A stretch of DNA of 64,000 bases from contig NZ_MAYH01000051.1 of assembly GCF_001684975.1 (NCBI RefSeq), positions 62,001-126,000 of the forward strand, read 5' to 3'. Numbering within the stretch: position 1 is the stretch's first letter; every line of letters starts with the position of its first letter. A program made the position numbers and the translations under genes. Positions 17,781 through 25,871 of the stretch are shown piece after piece. Below the pieces are notes generated by a model that was not told the DNA's origin, searched no databases, and saw only the letters and a program-made list of their open reading frames with translations. The DNA comes from Chryseobacterium artocarpi. Lineage in GTDB: Bacteria > Bacteroidota > Bacteroidia > Flavobacteriales > Weeksellaceae.

Positions 17781-18812
17781 TTACTTTTTCTGTGAAACAA
17801 TAAAATCCACCATCTGATCCGTCATTTTATCAAGACGATCCTTATCCGTTGTTGAAAAGCTGTGAACACCTTTGTCAATAATAATTAATGATGTTTCCAC
17901 TTTTGCTCTTTTCAATCTTCTGTAAAGTTTTTTAGATTGGCTTAAAGGAACCACTTTATCTGCATTGCCTTGTACAATAAGAGTAGGAACACCACTTGAA
18001 GTAAAGCTTACAGGAGAGATCGTTTTGAAATATTCTATTACTGTATCCTGATCTTTATTGACATCCAGCCCGGAAAGTCCTTTTACCAGATTTTGTTGCA
18101 GAGTGATGATCTTTTTTGAAATTAATCCAATCATAGAAACAGGAATGGTCCCCGCTCTGGTATGGAAAAGCTTATTTAAATCAGCCGGACCGTAATGATC
18201 AATCACATAATTTACCTTTGCAGAGTAAGGTAAGAGTTCTGAGCTTCCCTTGAACGTATCTTCAGGTGTATAAGCGGCAAGCAAAGAAAGATGTGCCCCT
18301 GCCGAAGCTCCAAAAAGTCCGATGTTATTTGTATCAAAATTATATTTTTCAGCATTTTTTCTTACCCATTTTATCGCATCTTTAGTATCCTCCAAAGGCA
18401 GTGGGAAGTGAGTGGTCTCATTCAGAAGAGTATAATTGATACTAATCACTGCATATTGTTTTGCAATTAATTTTTTGATGGTGTTTTCTACGTAATCATC
18501 GGCAAGAATCACTTTATCTCCTTCTACCCAGCCCCCGCCGTGTACATAGATTAAAACCGGAAACTTTTCTGTCGATATATTTTTAGGAGAATAAAGGTCA
18601 AGAGAAATTGAATCTCCCTTTTTATTGGTTTTATAAACAATATTTTCTGTAACCGAAGCGATCTCAGGAAGTAATGTGCTTTTTACCTTTGGAGCTTTGT
18701 CTGGCGATTGTGAAAATGACTGTGAAAAAAATAAAGGAGAAGAACTTAAAAATAAAACAAAGAATAGTTTTGTGAATAACTTATAGATTGATATATCGGG
18801 AGATGATTTCAT
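17781..18812 (-). CDS. Secreted alpha/beta hydrolase (BD-FAE/esterase type)
   Basis: A 343-residue exported alpha/beta hydrolase. A hydrophobic leader (about residues 12-33) precedes the oxyanion motif HGGGW (91-95), the nucleophile elbow GASAG (Ser170), the acid in VQGNADKVVP and the base in GVHSF near the C-terminus. This HGGGW plus GxSxG layout is that of the hormone-sensitive-lipase/BD-FAE esterases, which deacylate carbohydrate esters or other small esters in the periplasm. The minus-strand -7 box TATTTTTG at 18865-18872 is a plausible promoter. It is monocistronic. Substrate unknown. Confidence 0.85.
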   Translation of the reverse strand: MKSSPDISIYKLFTKLFFVLFLSSSPLFFSQSFSQSPDKAPKVKSTLLPEIASVTENIVYKTNKKGDSISLDLYSPKNISTEKFPVLIYVHGGGWVEGDKVILADDYVENTIKKLIAKQYAVISINYTLLNETTHFPLPLEDTKDAIKWVRKNAEKYNFDTNNIGLFGASAGAHLSLLAAYTPEDTFKGSSELLPYSAKVNYVIDHYGPADLNKLFHTRAGTIPVSMIGLISKKIITLQQNLVKGLSGLDVNKDQDTVIEYFKTISPVSFTSSGVPTLIVQGNADKVVPLSQSKKLYRRLKRAKVETSLIIIDKGVHSFSTTDKDRLDKMTDQMVDFIVSQKK

Positions 18813-18872
18813 AATGGAACTTTTTTAAGTTTTGTGTTAGTAGTTTATACCTCAAAAAGCTTACCAAAAATA

Positions 18873-19086
18873 TTCTTAAAATTTCTAATTTTTCGGATGA
18901 TAAAAGCTTTAATTAACCTTGATTTTAATCTTTAAAAGTTTGATTTTATTTAATAAAATTATTGACTGAATTGTTTTGGGGCTATGTTTTATTAAACTTA
19001 AACCTTTTCTTTTGTATTGATGTTTTTTTAAGTTATTTGGTTGTAATACAGTTGTTTGTATTTGTTGTATTTGTTGTCGGTATATG
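18873..19086. other. AT-rich gene-free stretch
   Basis: This is the left part of the 390-bp gap between the divergent esterase and helix-turn-helix genes. It is strongly AT-rich, with runs of TTTGT near 19040-19075. No ORF or hairpin was recognised here; the regulatory signals lie to its right. Confidence 0.4.
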
Positions 19087-19122
19087 TTTTGTATACGCGG
19101 AAAAAATTTAGTGTATACAAAA
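19087..19122. promoter_or_regulatory. Inverted repeat TTTTGTATAC-N16-GTATACAAAA (candidate operator)
   Basis: Two perfect 10-bp arms (19087-19096 and 19113-19122) separated by 16 bp lie about 40 bp upstream of the -7 box TAGCTTTG (19162-19169) of the following helix-turn-helix gene. There is no T-run, so a terminator is unlikely. Symmetric position before a DNA-binding protein gene suggests an autoregulatory operator. Confidence 0.5.
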
Positions 19123-19202
19123 TATAGTCATGGTATAAATTTATTAAAGTGGTGTTGTCTTTAGCTTTGTTATTTAGTTTTAACAATGTTATTTATTTGA
19201 AA

Positions 19203-19628
19203 ATGAATTTTAAAGATATTCATATAGGACAGATCATAAAAACCAGAGTTGATGAAACTGATATAGATTCTGAGAGAATTTCCAAGTTTATGAAATGTAC
19301 GGAAGATGAGGTTGCTGAAATGTATACCCAAAGCAATTTGCCAACAGATATTGTTTTGAAATGGAGTAAACTTCTGGAATACGATTTTTTTAGAATTTAT
19401 TCACATCATTTAATTTTATTTTCTCCTCAAAGAGAAGCTATATACAGTGTGAAAAATTCAAATGTTTCTGAACTTCCTAAGTTCAGAAAGAATATTTATA
19501 CTAAGGAAATTATAGATTTTCTATTGGACCTAATAAAGACAGGTGAGAAAACAAAATCAGAAGTGATTAAGGATTATCGTATCCCTAAAACAACTTTATA
19601 TAAGTGGATCGAGAAGTATAAAAAATAA
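19203..19628 (+). CDS. Small double helix-turn-helix protein (XRE-like N-terminus, transposase-OrfA-like C-terminus)
   Basis: A 141-residue protein. The N-terminal half (HIGQIIKTRVDETDIDSERI ... CTEDEVAEMY) resembles an XRE-type helix-turn-helix, followed by DIVLKWSKLLEYDFFRIYSHH, a pattern seen in Bacteroidota XRE regulators. The C-terminal 40 residues (EIIDFLLDLIKTGEKTKSEV, then YRIPKTTLYKWIEKYKK) form a second helix-turn-helix of the IS3 OrfA/homeodomain-like type. ATG at 19203 is preferred because the -7 box TAGCTTTG (19162-19169) lies downstream of the alternative start at 19149. It is followed after 24 bp by a second small helix-turn-helix gene. No DDE transposase is present. Confidence 0.65.
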   Translation: MNFKDIHIGQIIKTRVDETDIDSERISKFMKCTEDEVAEMYTQSNLPTDIVLKWSKLLEYDFFRIYSHHLILFSPQREAIYSVKNSNVSELPKFRKNIYTKEIIDFLLDLIKTGEKTKSEVIKDYRIPKTTLYKWIEKYKK

Positions 19629-19652
19629 TCATAAATAAAAAAACACCAAAAT

Positions 19653-19991
19653 ATGGAAAACAGTTCACGACCTTATTATAAAAGGATTTATTTGGACATG
19701 ATGACGAAGAAATTTCCGGATAAAATTGAAAAATATCAAGCTATGTTTCAGAAAGAAGAACTATCTGCATTGGATGTAATAAAGCTTAATGAAGATCTTT
19801 TCGGAAAACGGAATAAAACAGAAAATCCCGACACTAATTCCAGCCAGAAATACCGTTCATACCTTAAATCAGATATCCTTCAGATATTAGACTATCAAAG
19901 AAAAAATAAACTAAATAATTCTGAAATAGCAAGACATTTCAAACTAAGTCGTAATACGGTTAAAAAATGGAAAGATGTTTTTGTGAACTAA
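19653..19991 (+). CDS. Small helix-turn-helix protein
   Basis: A 112-residue protein with one clear C-terminal helix-turn-helix (about 72-110: SDILQILDYQRKNKLNNSEI then ARHFKLSRNTVKKWK), again of the transposase-OrfA/homeodomain-like type. The first 40 residues (YYKRIYLDMMTKKFPDKIEK) may be a protein-interaction helix. It shares an operon and a domain style with the gene 24 bp upstream, so the two may form a heteromeric DNA-binding complex. The terminator at 20017-20053 ends the unit. Function is not known; a domesticated transposase regulator is the best guess. Confidence 0.6.
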   Translation: MENSSRPYYKRIYLDMMTKKFPDKIEKYQAMFQKEELSALDVIKLNEDLFGKRNKTENPDTNSSQKYRSYLKSDILQILDYQRKNKLNNSEIARHFKLSRNTVKKWKDVFVN

Positions 19992-20016
19992 TCCGATATC
20001 TATATTACTAAATTAT

Positions 20017-20053
20017 AAAAAAGAATCTACAGATTATTGTAGATTCTTTTTTT
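20017..20053. terminator. Bidirectional terminator
   Basis: Perfect arms AAAAAAGAATCTACA and TGTAGATTCTTTTTT with a 6-base loop, between the convergent helix-turn-helix and DUF3037 genes. Confidence 0.85.
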
Positions 20054-20063
20054 ATATGATGAA

Positions 20064-20447
20064 CTATTTTACAAGCTCTTCAAAAAGCTTATCAAAAGTG
20101 ATATTCAGGTCCTTGGATTTTCCTGGATGAGGTCTGGAAGTTTGTATAACCGCACTTCTTACAGCAGTAAGCCATCGGAAACGTTCGGGGATTTCAAACA
20201 AAGCAATAGGACCACCACTTTTATCACCATTGGCAATTTTCTGGAAGCTTTGCAGATTTTGAATCACATCTTCATAATCAAGTTTACTGTGCATCAGCTT
20301 AAATTTATCAGGACACAAATAAAATTCTACCCGGATAAATTTTTCCTTTTTGGAAAACATCACCAATCCTATATTGAAAAACTCTTCTCTTTCAACTTTC
20401 GGTACCAAGCGTATTACCGCATATTCATATATTTTATCCTCTTGCAT
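20064..20447 (-). CDS. DUF3037 family protein
   Basis: A 127-residue protein matching the DUF3037 pattern: YEYAVIRLVPKVEREEFFNI, GLVMFSKKEKFI, a central helical part and GPIALFEIPERFRWLTAVRS followed by VIQTSRPHPG. The biochemical role is unknown. Its start lies 14 bp inside the end of the upstream HipA-like kinase gene, so the two are translationally coupled. That coupling, known as a recurrent pairing of the two families, is the main hint to function: a kinase partner, substrate or regulator. Confidence 0.8.
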   Translation of the reverse strand: MQEDKIYEYAVIRLVPKVEREEFFNIGLVMFSKKEKFIRVEFYLCPDKFKLMHSKLDYEDVIQNLQSFQKIANGDKSGGPIALFEIPERFRWLTAVRSAVIQTSRPHPGKSKDLNITFDKLFEELVK

Positions 20448-21207
20448 TTTTAGCTTCGTTTACAAAGATTTGTGAATTTTCGAATCGGGTTTTCAAAAAC
20501 TGAAAATAGATCTCACGGATTTCTTCAGGAGTTTCATCAGCATCATTCCAATGCAGCCAGTCTTCAGGAATTGAATTGACAATATCCCTGAAAAGATTGT
20601 CATTCAATACCTCATGAGCAAATTTATCTGCTTCATCCAGCTTTGTAGCTTTTGGTAATAATACATGGTCTTTTACATACTTGAAAGGAGTTTTTGCTGC
20701 AGCATCAAAATTTTGCCATGAGTGATGGAAGTAAAACGATGCCCCATTATCAATGATCCAAAGTTCTTTATGCCACATCAGCATATTCGTATTCTTATAA
20801 GTACGGTCAATATTGGTAATGAAGGCGTCAAGCCAAACAATCTTTGAGGCTAAAAGTGGATCAACACTTATACCCGGATCATAAGTAATAGACTCCGAAA
20901 GATAATGTAACCCAAGATTCAAACCTTCAGAAAATTTCAGTAAATCCTGAATCTCTTCATCAGCTTCAGTTCTTCCAAAATCGGCATCGAGATTTATAAA
21001 AACCAGTTCGGGAATTTTTAATCCTAATGCTTCCGTAATTCTTCCTCCCAAAAGTTCAGAGATGAGCATTTTTACTCCATGACCTGCGCCACGGAATTTC
21101 AAAACATATTTAAAATCATCATCAGCTTCTGCCAAAGCGGGAAGAGAACCTCCCTCTCTCAAAGGCAGAATGTAACGCATCACGGTTACCGTTCTTAAAT
21201 TCTGCAT
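20434..21207 (-). CDS. HipA-like kinase (HipA_2 family)
   Basis: A 257-residue protein of the short HipA-like kinase family. The N-terminus has the ATP-binding beta strands with a candidate lysine (YVLKFRGAGHG, Lys37). The catalytic loop is NIDRTYKNTN (Asp134 and Asn141) and the metal-binding Asp lies in WIIDNGASF (Asp153), matching the HipA NxDxxxxN and D-x-G layout. It lacks the HipA N-subdomain-1 and a HipB-like partner. The downstream DUF3037 gene overlaps by 14 bp. The target is unknown; characterised HipA kinases phosphorylate proteins such as GltX, but this family need not be a toxin. Confidence 0.8.
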   Translation of the reverse strand: MQNLRTVTVMRYILPLREGGSLPALAEADDDFKYVLKFRGAGHGVKMLISELLGGRITEALGLKIPELVFINLDADFGRTEADEEIQDLLKFSEGLNLGLHYLSESITYDPGISVDPLLASKIVWLDAFITNIDRTYKNTNMLMWHKELWIIDNGASFYFHHSWQNFDAAAKTPFKYVKDHVLLPKATKLDEADKFAHEVLNDNLFRDIVNSIPEDWLHWNDADETPEEIREIYFQFLKTRFENSQIFVNEAKNARG

Positions 21208-21278
21208 AAAGCAAAATTAAGGTTATTTTTTGATAGTTTTTTTCATAAATTTCGATTTAAATTAAATGGCTTTGTCTT

Positions 21279-22121
21279 ATGAACCTGATTATTAAAAAGA
21301 ATATACATCTGGAGAATAGTGAAACAAAAAATTTTCTTGCAGATGCTTACTATAATGAAACAGACGAAAAACGTCCATTGATCATTTTTGTTCATGGTTA
21401 TAAAGGATATAAAGATTGGGGAGCTTGGGGCTTAATGGCAGAAAAGTTTGCAGAAGCAGGGTTTTTCTTTGTGAAGTTTAATTTTTCTCATAATGGAACT
21501 ACTCTTGAAGATCCTGATAATTTTGCTGACCTTGAGGCGTTCGGAAATAATAATTATTCTAAGGAACTCTCCGATCTTGGAGTGGTAATTGATCATTTTA
21601 TCCAAAATCCTAATGTAGATCCTGAAAAGATCATCCTTATCGGTCATAGCAGGGGAGGAGGAATTTCTATTATTAAAACTTTCGAAGATGAGAGAATTAA
21701 TGGATTGATTACTCTGGCAAGTGTAGATACTTTAGATCGTTTCCCAAAAGGAGATTATTTTGAAAATTGGAAAAAAGAAGGTGTTTATTACGCTTTAAAT
21801 GGTCGAACGAAGCAGGAAATGCCACATTATTATCAGTTTTATGAAGATTATGATCAAAATATTCATCGTTTTGATGTAGAACGTGCTACCGAAATGGTTA
21901 AAGCTCATATGTTCATCATCCATGGAACGAAGGACGAAGCTGTAGATGTAAAGCATGCAGAGCATCTTCACATCCTGAACCCGAATTCTGAAATGCTTCT
22001 TATTGAAAATGCCAATCATACTTTCGGAGCCAAAGAACCCTGGACGGAAACTGAGCTGCCAAAAGACCTGAATACAGTGATTGAAATGTGTATTAAGTTT
22101 ATTAATGACAAAATGAAGTAA
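21279..22121 (+). CDS. Alpha/beta hydrolase (dienelactone-hydrolase-like)
   Basis: A 280-residue cytosolic alpha/beta hydrolase. Visible elements are FVHGYKGYKDWG (oxyanion region, 38-48), the nucleophile motif GHSRGGG (122-128, Ser124), the acid in HGTKDEAVD and the base in NANHTFG. The lid region is short. Bacteroidota homologues are annotated as dienelactone hydrolase or S9-like hydrolases with no settled substrate. It has no signal peptide, is divergent from the HipA-like kinase gene and is followed 56 bp later by a lipoprotein gene that may have its own promoter. Confidence 0.83.
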   Translation: MNLIIKKNIHLENSETKNFLADAYYNETDEKRPLIIFVHGYKGYKDWGAWGLMAEKFAEAGFFFVKFNFSHNGTTLEDPDNFADLEAFGNNNYSKELSDLGVVIDHFIQNPNVDPEKIILIGHSRGGGISIIKTFEDERINGLITLASVDTLDRFPKGDYFENWKKEGVYYALNGRTKQEMPHYYQFYEDYDQNIHRFDVERATEMVKAHMFIIHGTKDEAVDVKHAEHLHILNPNSEMLLIENANHTFGAKEPWTETELPKDLNTVIEMCIKFINDKMK

Positions 22122-22177
22122 GAGAATAATATCATTGTAATGGCGTTATTCCGTATTAACCTCTAAATAATATAATT

Positions 22178-22693
22178 ATGAAAAAAATGATTTACGGTGC
22201 AATGGCACTGACCTTATTGACAACAGTTCTTTCCTGTAAAAAAGAAGCTCAAACACAATCTTCAGTAAGCAAAGATACCTTGGCTACAGTAATGACTAAA
22301 GATTCTACCGTAGCTCCAAAAACAGATTCTGCTGTTACAAAAACGCCTTCAACTTCTGCTGTTGGTGAAAATATTATTACTAAAAATGTTGGGAAATATC
22401 CTCATGATATCAAATTCTTTGAAGATAAAAACATCACAGAAAGATTGAAAAAACTGGTTGGAAACCAATATGAAGAAATGGTAAAATACTTTGATGTAAC
22501 AACTCCAATATCCTTAGAGCATGATATTTATATACTTAAAGGGTGTAAACAACATGACTGTCCCGGATATTCTACCAAAATCTATTATGATTCTAAAAAC
22601 GATAATCTGAATGTTTCCATTGATAATAATGGTAAAATCTCTGATTTCAATGAAAAAGGGAAGATTGCTGGTATTGAAGCTTTGAATGAGTAA
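22178..22693 (+). CDS. Hypothetical lipoprotein
   Basis: A 171-residue lipoprotein: signal peptide with lipobox VLSC (Cys20), then a Ser/Thr/Lys-rich linker to about residue 65 and a compact domain (NVGKYPHDIKFFEDKNITER to the end). The C-terminal domain contains CKQHDC and DNLNVSIDNNG, a sheet pattern resembling inhibitors of the Ivy/MliC kind only loosely. No function is recognised. It ends at a strong terminator (22715-22747). Confidence 0.65.
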   Translation: MKKMIYGAMALTLLTTVLSCKKEAQTQSSVSKDTLATVMTKDSTVAPKTDSAVTKTPSTSAVGENIITKNVGKYPHDIKFFEDKNITERLKKLVGNQYEEMVKYFDVTTPISLEHDIYILKGCKQHDCPGYSTKIYYDSKNDNLNVSIDNNGKISDFNEKGKIAGIEALNE

Positions 22694-22714
22694 TAGACGA
22701 TATAAGTATACAAT

Positions 22715-22747
22715 AAAAAACAGCCGGAGATATTCAGGCTGTTTTTT
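22715..22747. terminator. Bidirectional terminator
   Basis: Arms AAAAAACAGCC and GGCTGTTTTTT with an 11-base loop, between the convergent lipoprotein and flavin reductase genes. Confidence 0.8.
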
Positions 22748-22759
22748 ATTTTGATGGGT

Positions 22760-23584
22760 TTATTTAATGGTAAGCAGAGTCCATGCTTCTTCCACTTTGC
22801 TTTCCAGAAGAAGTTTCTGAGCATCAAGATGAATACTTTCTTCAGCGTAGAAATTTTCAGCAGGGAGTATTTCTATATTGGCAAGCATTCCAAGATCATT
22901 TCCCGTAAACACTTTACTATACTTAATAGAGTCGGGTAGTAGATCAAATCCAATACCTTTGGTCACTAAAGGTTTAGGAACCTCAAAAAGGCTGTTTTCA
23001 TTACTCCTTGAATACAAGTTGCTTCCTAAACGTGCTACCATATCCAGTTTTTTCTGATCAAGATTTCCTGCTTCATTCAGATATTCTTCCCTGATATGAA
23101 TTTTCTGAACTTCACAGATCACCAAATTTCCGGCACCGCCCTGATCTCCCAAAGATTTTACTTCTAAAACTTTACATTCAAAGTTTACAGGGCATTCTTC
23201 GATAAGTTTAGGTTTTACAAGATCTGCATCCTTCATGGTAAGCCCAGATTTGATAAACTCATTTACCCCTGTTCCATATTCTGTAGAAGCTAAGGATATC
23301 TGTTGTACAATTGGAAAATTTACTGTTCCAATCACGACTTCCGGAACTTCCAATACATTTTCCAATGTATGTTTCGTGGTATTATCACGTACTCTTCTTG
23401 ATGGTGAAAAGATCAGAATCGGAGGAACCGTACTGAACATATTGAAAAAGCTGAAGGGAGATAAATTATTATTACCGTCTTTATCCACCGTAGATGCTAA
23501 AGCAATCGGACGGGGTGAAACGGCTGTCTGCATAATCGTTTGGAGTTGTACGGAAGTTATTTCGGAGGGGATTACTGTTTTCAT
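22760..23584 (-). CDS. Flavin reductase family protein (DIM6/NTAB, split barrel)
   Basis: A 274-residue split-barrel flavoprotein. The start SPRPIALASTVDKDGNNNLSP and the following FSFFNMFSTVPPILIFSPSR and R-x-x-x-D-T-x-x-T motifs are diagnostic of the FMN-binding flavin reductase family. Members reduce FMN with NAD(P)H or act on small aromatics. In several Flavobacteriia I recall this gene lying next to the hmgA/hppD genes, so a link to tyrosine catabolism (fahA lies 0.5 kb away) is plausible but inferred. The promoter is clear: -33/-7 at 23600-23628 on the minus strand, 17-bp spacer. Confidence 0.85.
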   Translation of the reverse strand: MKTVIPSEITSVQLQTIMQTAVSPRPIALASTVDKDGNNNLSPFSFFNMFSTVPPILIFSPSRRVRDNTTKHTLENVLEVPEVVIGTVNFPIVQQISLASTEYGTGVNEFIKSGLTMKDADLVKPKLIEECPVNFECKVLEVKSLGDQGGAGNLVICEVQKIHIREEYLNEAGNLDQKKLDMVARLGSNLYSRSNENSLFEVPKPLVTKGIGFDLLPDSIKYSKVFTGNDLGMLANIEILPAENFYAEESIHLDAQKLLLESKVEEAWTLLTIK

Positions 23585-23599
23585 GTTTTTGTTTAACTA

Positions 23600-23628
23600 C
23601 AAAATTATATAACCACAAAAGTCACAAA
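23600..23628 (-). promoter_or_regulatory. Promoter of the flavin reductase gene
   Basis: Minus-strand TTTG (complement 23625-23628), a 17-bp spacer and TAATTTTG (complement 23600-23607), 16 bp before the start. Confidence 0.65.
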
Positions 23629-23657
23629 AGTTGTTTAAGTAAAATAGCTTTAGGTTT

Positions 23658-24071
23658 TTAAAGCTCAAAAAAGCATGTCATAATATTTATTGACAAAAGT
23701 TTTCTGACCTTCGTGATAAAGGTTTTTACATTAAAATTTAATAAAATGCCTTTGGGTTTCTTCATTAAGTTGATATAGTTTAGAAGTTGAGATCGATGAA
23801 TATCATTTAATTGAACAACTGATTTGAGCTCAATAACGATTAAGTTTTCAATTAAAAAATCACAAAAGAAATCACAGTGTATTTCTTTTCCTTTGTAGTG
23901 TACAGGAACCTTTAATTCGGATTTGAACCTGATATTTCTTAATCTGAATTCTTCTTCCAAACATTTATGATATACACTTTCCAATAAACCGGCGCCCATA
24001 ATTTTATGAACTTCTATGCAGGCGCCGTTTATCTTATAGGTTAAATCAGTTAAATATGATTGGGTAATCAT
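23658..24071 (-). CDS. GxxExxY protein (PD-(D/E)XK nuclease superfamily)
   Basis: A 137-residue member of the GxxExxY family (TIGR04256). The name-giving motif is visible as GLLESVY (28-34), and the PD-(D/E)XK-like core follows (EIHCDFFCDFLIENLIVIEL then KSV, and QLLNYINLMKKPKGILLNF). Function is not established; the fold suggests a nuclease or former nuclease. Such genes are scattered singly in Bacteroidota, often near mobile or repeat regions. The short flanking gaps carry CACAAAAGT repeats. The C-terminus (SINIMTCFFEL) is slightly longer than the core family. Confidence 0.85.
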   Translation of the reverse strand: MITQSYLTDLTYKINGACIEVHKIMGAGLLESVYHKCLEEEFRLRNIRFKSELKVPVHYKGKEIHCDFFCDFLIENLIVIELKSVVQLNDIHRSQLLNYINLMKKPKGILLNFNVKTFITKVRKLLSINIMTCFFEL

Positions 24072-24101
24072 AAATATCTTTTGTGACTTTTGTGGTTAAA
24101 T

Positions 24102-25349
24102 TTAAAGTGCTGGGATGATTTTACCGGAAACTTCACCGAAACCTACTCTCACACCATCTTTCTCTGCCCATGCTTTCATGGTAACCGTATCATTATCTTC
24201 AATGAATTTTCTTTCTTCACCGTTGCTTAATGATAAAGGATTTTGACCTCTCCATGTTAATTCCATCATAGAGCCAAAAGATTTTGGATCTGTTCCTGAA
24301 ATTGTTCCGCTGGCATACATATCACCAACTTCTACATTACATCCATTTATAGTATGATGAGCCAATTGCTGGTTCATATTCCAGTACATGTATTTGTAAT
24401 TGCTTTCACAGATAAGGTTTTGCTCACCATTTTCTGGCTGGATATATACTTCAAGGTTAATATCGTAGTTTTTGTCTCCTTCAAATTTTAAATAATCTAA
24501 AACTTCAGGATCCTGTGCTGGAGAAGTTGTTTTGAATGGCTCCAAAGCTTCCAGAGTTACTACCCATGGGGAAATGGAAGAACCAAAATTTTTCGCAAGG
24601 AATGGTCCCAGTGGAACATATTCCCAAGCTTGAATATCTCTTGCAGACCAGTCATTGAAAACTACCATTCCGAAAATGGCATCTTCAGCATCCTTTGTAG
24701 AAATACTTTCACCCATCTCAGTATTTTTATTAACGATGAAAGCCATTTCCAATTCAAAATCCAGTTGCTTACATGGACCGAAAAGTGGCTTATCCGCATC
24801 AGCAGGTTTTGTTTGCCCTTTCGGACGGTTAATTTCCGTTCCAGAAACAACAATAGATGACGCTCTTCCATGGTAACCTACAGGTAAATGTTTCCAGTTA
24901 GGTAATAAAGCGTTGGCAGGATCACGGAACATTTTTCCAACGTTAGTAGCATGTTCAATGCTGCTGTAAAAATCCGTATAATTTGGGATGTGAACCGGCA
25001 TCATCATTTTCACCTTATCCAGATCATAGAATGCTTCTTCAATAGTTTTTTGATCTTTTGAAAGAGTGGATCCCTCCTGTAATAATGTCTGAATTTTAAT
25101 GCGGACAGCATTAGTAACCGGTTTTCCCAGCTCAATAAATTCGTTGATTGTGTATGCTTCAAAAACATTGTCGTCTAATCCTTCAATATCTTCAAAATAG
25201 CCAAGGTCATACAACGTGGCAAGATCAATGATCTGATCTCCGATTCTTGTACAGCATCCGATATATTCTTTATTAAATACTGCTACTCCGAAAGGAATAT
25301 TATGTATAGAAAAATCCGAATTTGAGGAATAGTCTACAAATGATTTCAT
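24102..25349 (-). CDS. fahA: Fumarylacetoacetase
   Basis: A 415-residue fumarylacetoacetate hydrolase, the final enzyme of tyrosine/homogentisate breakdown, which gives fumarate and acetoacetate. Recognisable blocks are MMMPVHIPNYTDFYSS, HATNVGKMFR, PVGYHGRASSIVVSG, KQLDFELEMAFIV (metal-binding acids), NDWSARDIQAWEYVPLGPFL in two blocks and the ASGTISGT motif near the C-terminus. Length and motif order match eukaryotic-type FAH. hppD and hmgA lie 4 and 9 kb away on the same strand with unrelated genes between them. An upstream terminator (25615-25645) insulates it from minus-strand read-through. Confidence 0.95.
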   Translation of the reverse strand: MKSFVDYSSNSDFSIHNIPFGVAVFNKEYIGCCTRIGDQIIDLATLYDLGYFEDIEGLDDNVFEAYTINEFIELGKPVTNAVRIKIQTLLQEGSTLSKDQKTIEEAFYDLDKVKMMMPVHIPNYTDFYSSIEHATNVGKMFRDPANALLPNWKHLPVGYHGRASSIVVSGTEINRPKGQTKPADADKPLFGPCKQLDFELEMAFIVNKNTEMGESISTKDAEDAIFGMVVFNDWSARDIQAWEYVPLGPFLAKNFGSSISPWVVTLEALEPFKTTSPAQDPEVLDYLKFEGDKNYDINLEVYIQPENGEQNLICESNYKYMYWNMNQQLAHHTINGCNVEVGDMYASGTISGTDPKSFGSMMELTWRGQNPLSLSNGEERKFIEDNDTVTMKAWAEKDGVRVGFGEVSGKIIPAL

Positions 25350-25614
25350 AAGTCTGGAATTATTAATATGAATTATACTTTTTATATAGATTTAAAACTA
25401 ATCGTTTACGTTCTGAAAACCTGATTTATTAATATGATGTCAATATAATAAAATTCAAATGTTTTCCTTTCAAAAATACTTAAAATTTATTTATAATATT
25501 TACTATATGAAGAAAAGGAAATGAAATTGGAATTATTTGATTTAATTACGTTTATTATGAATGTATTGTAGCCCTAAAAAATAAATGTTAGAGATTTATT
25601 TTTATATAAAAAAA

Positions 25615-25645
25615 GTAGAACTGAAATCTCAGATTTCAGTTCTAC
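25615..25645 (-). terminator. Orphan intrinsic terminator (minus strand)
   Basis: Perfect 14-bp arms GTAGAACTGAAATC (25615-25628) and GATTTCAGTTCTAC (25632-25645) with loop TCA. On the minus strand the hairpin is followed by seven T residues; on the plus strand no T-run follows. No annotated minus-strand gene lies upstream within 2.8 kb. Confidence 0.8.
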
Positions 25646-25730
25646 AGGAAAAAACACACCAACTTTAATATGATGTTAAATAAGAAATTGTATTAAAATT
25701 ATTTCCTTCCAGTTTTAATTTTCAGAACGT

Positions 25731-25871
25731 TCACTGGATGGTATTAAATGTTGTGATATAATTATTGTTAAGGTTATATAGAATTATATTACAGCTGGAT
25801 TTTGCAATAGTTTCTAGTAGATTGTTTATTTTGGACAATATCATGATTTTGTTCCCCACTTCCAGTACCAT
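25731..25871 (-). CDS. Possible 46-residue small ORF
   Basis: A minus-strand frame with ATG (complement 25869-25871) and stop at 25731-25733 encodes MVLEVGNKIMILSKINNLLE and a further 26 residues ending in TFNTIQ. It is open for about 25 codons upstream of the ATG too. It lies 86 bp before the orphan terminator, which is the only support. No family is recognised and no ribosome binding site is clear; the transcript may be non-coding instead. Confidence 0.2.
   Translation of the reverse strand: MVLEVGNKIMILSKINNLLETIAKSSCNIILYNLNNNYITTFNTIQ

Noticed and set aside
19203..19991. IS3-type insertion sequence (OrfA pair)
   Set aside because: Only helix-turn-helix domains are present, with no DDE integrase, no terminal inverted repeats at the borders and no target duplication seen.
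24630..24876. Open frames on the plus strand opposite fahA
   Set aside because: They are antisense to a confidently identified enzyme, lack homology features and promoters, and reflect codon bias of fahA.
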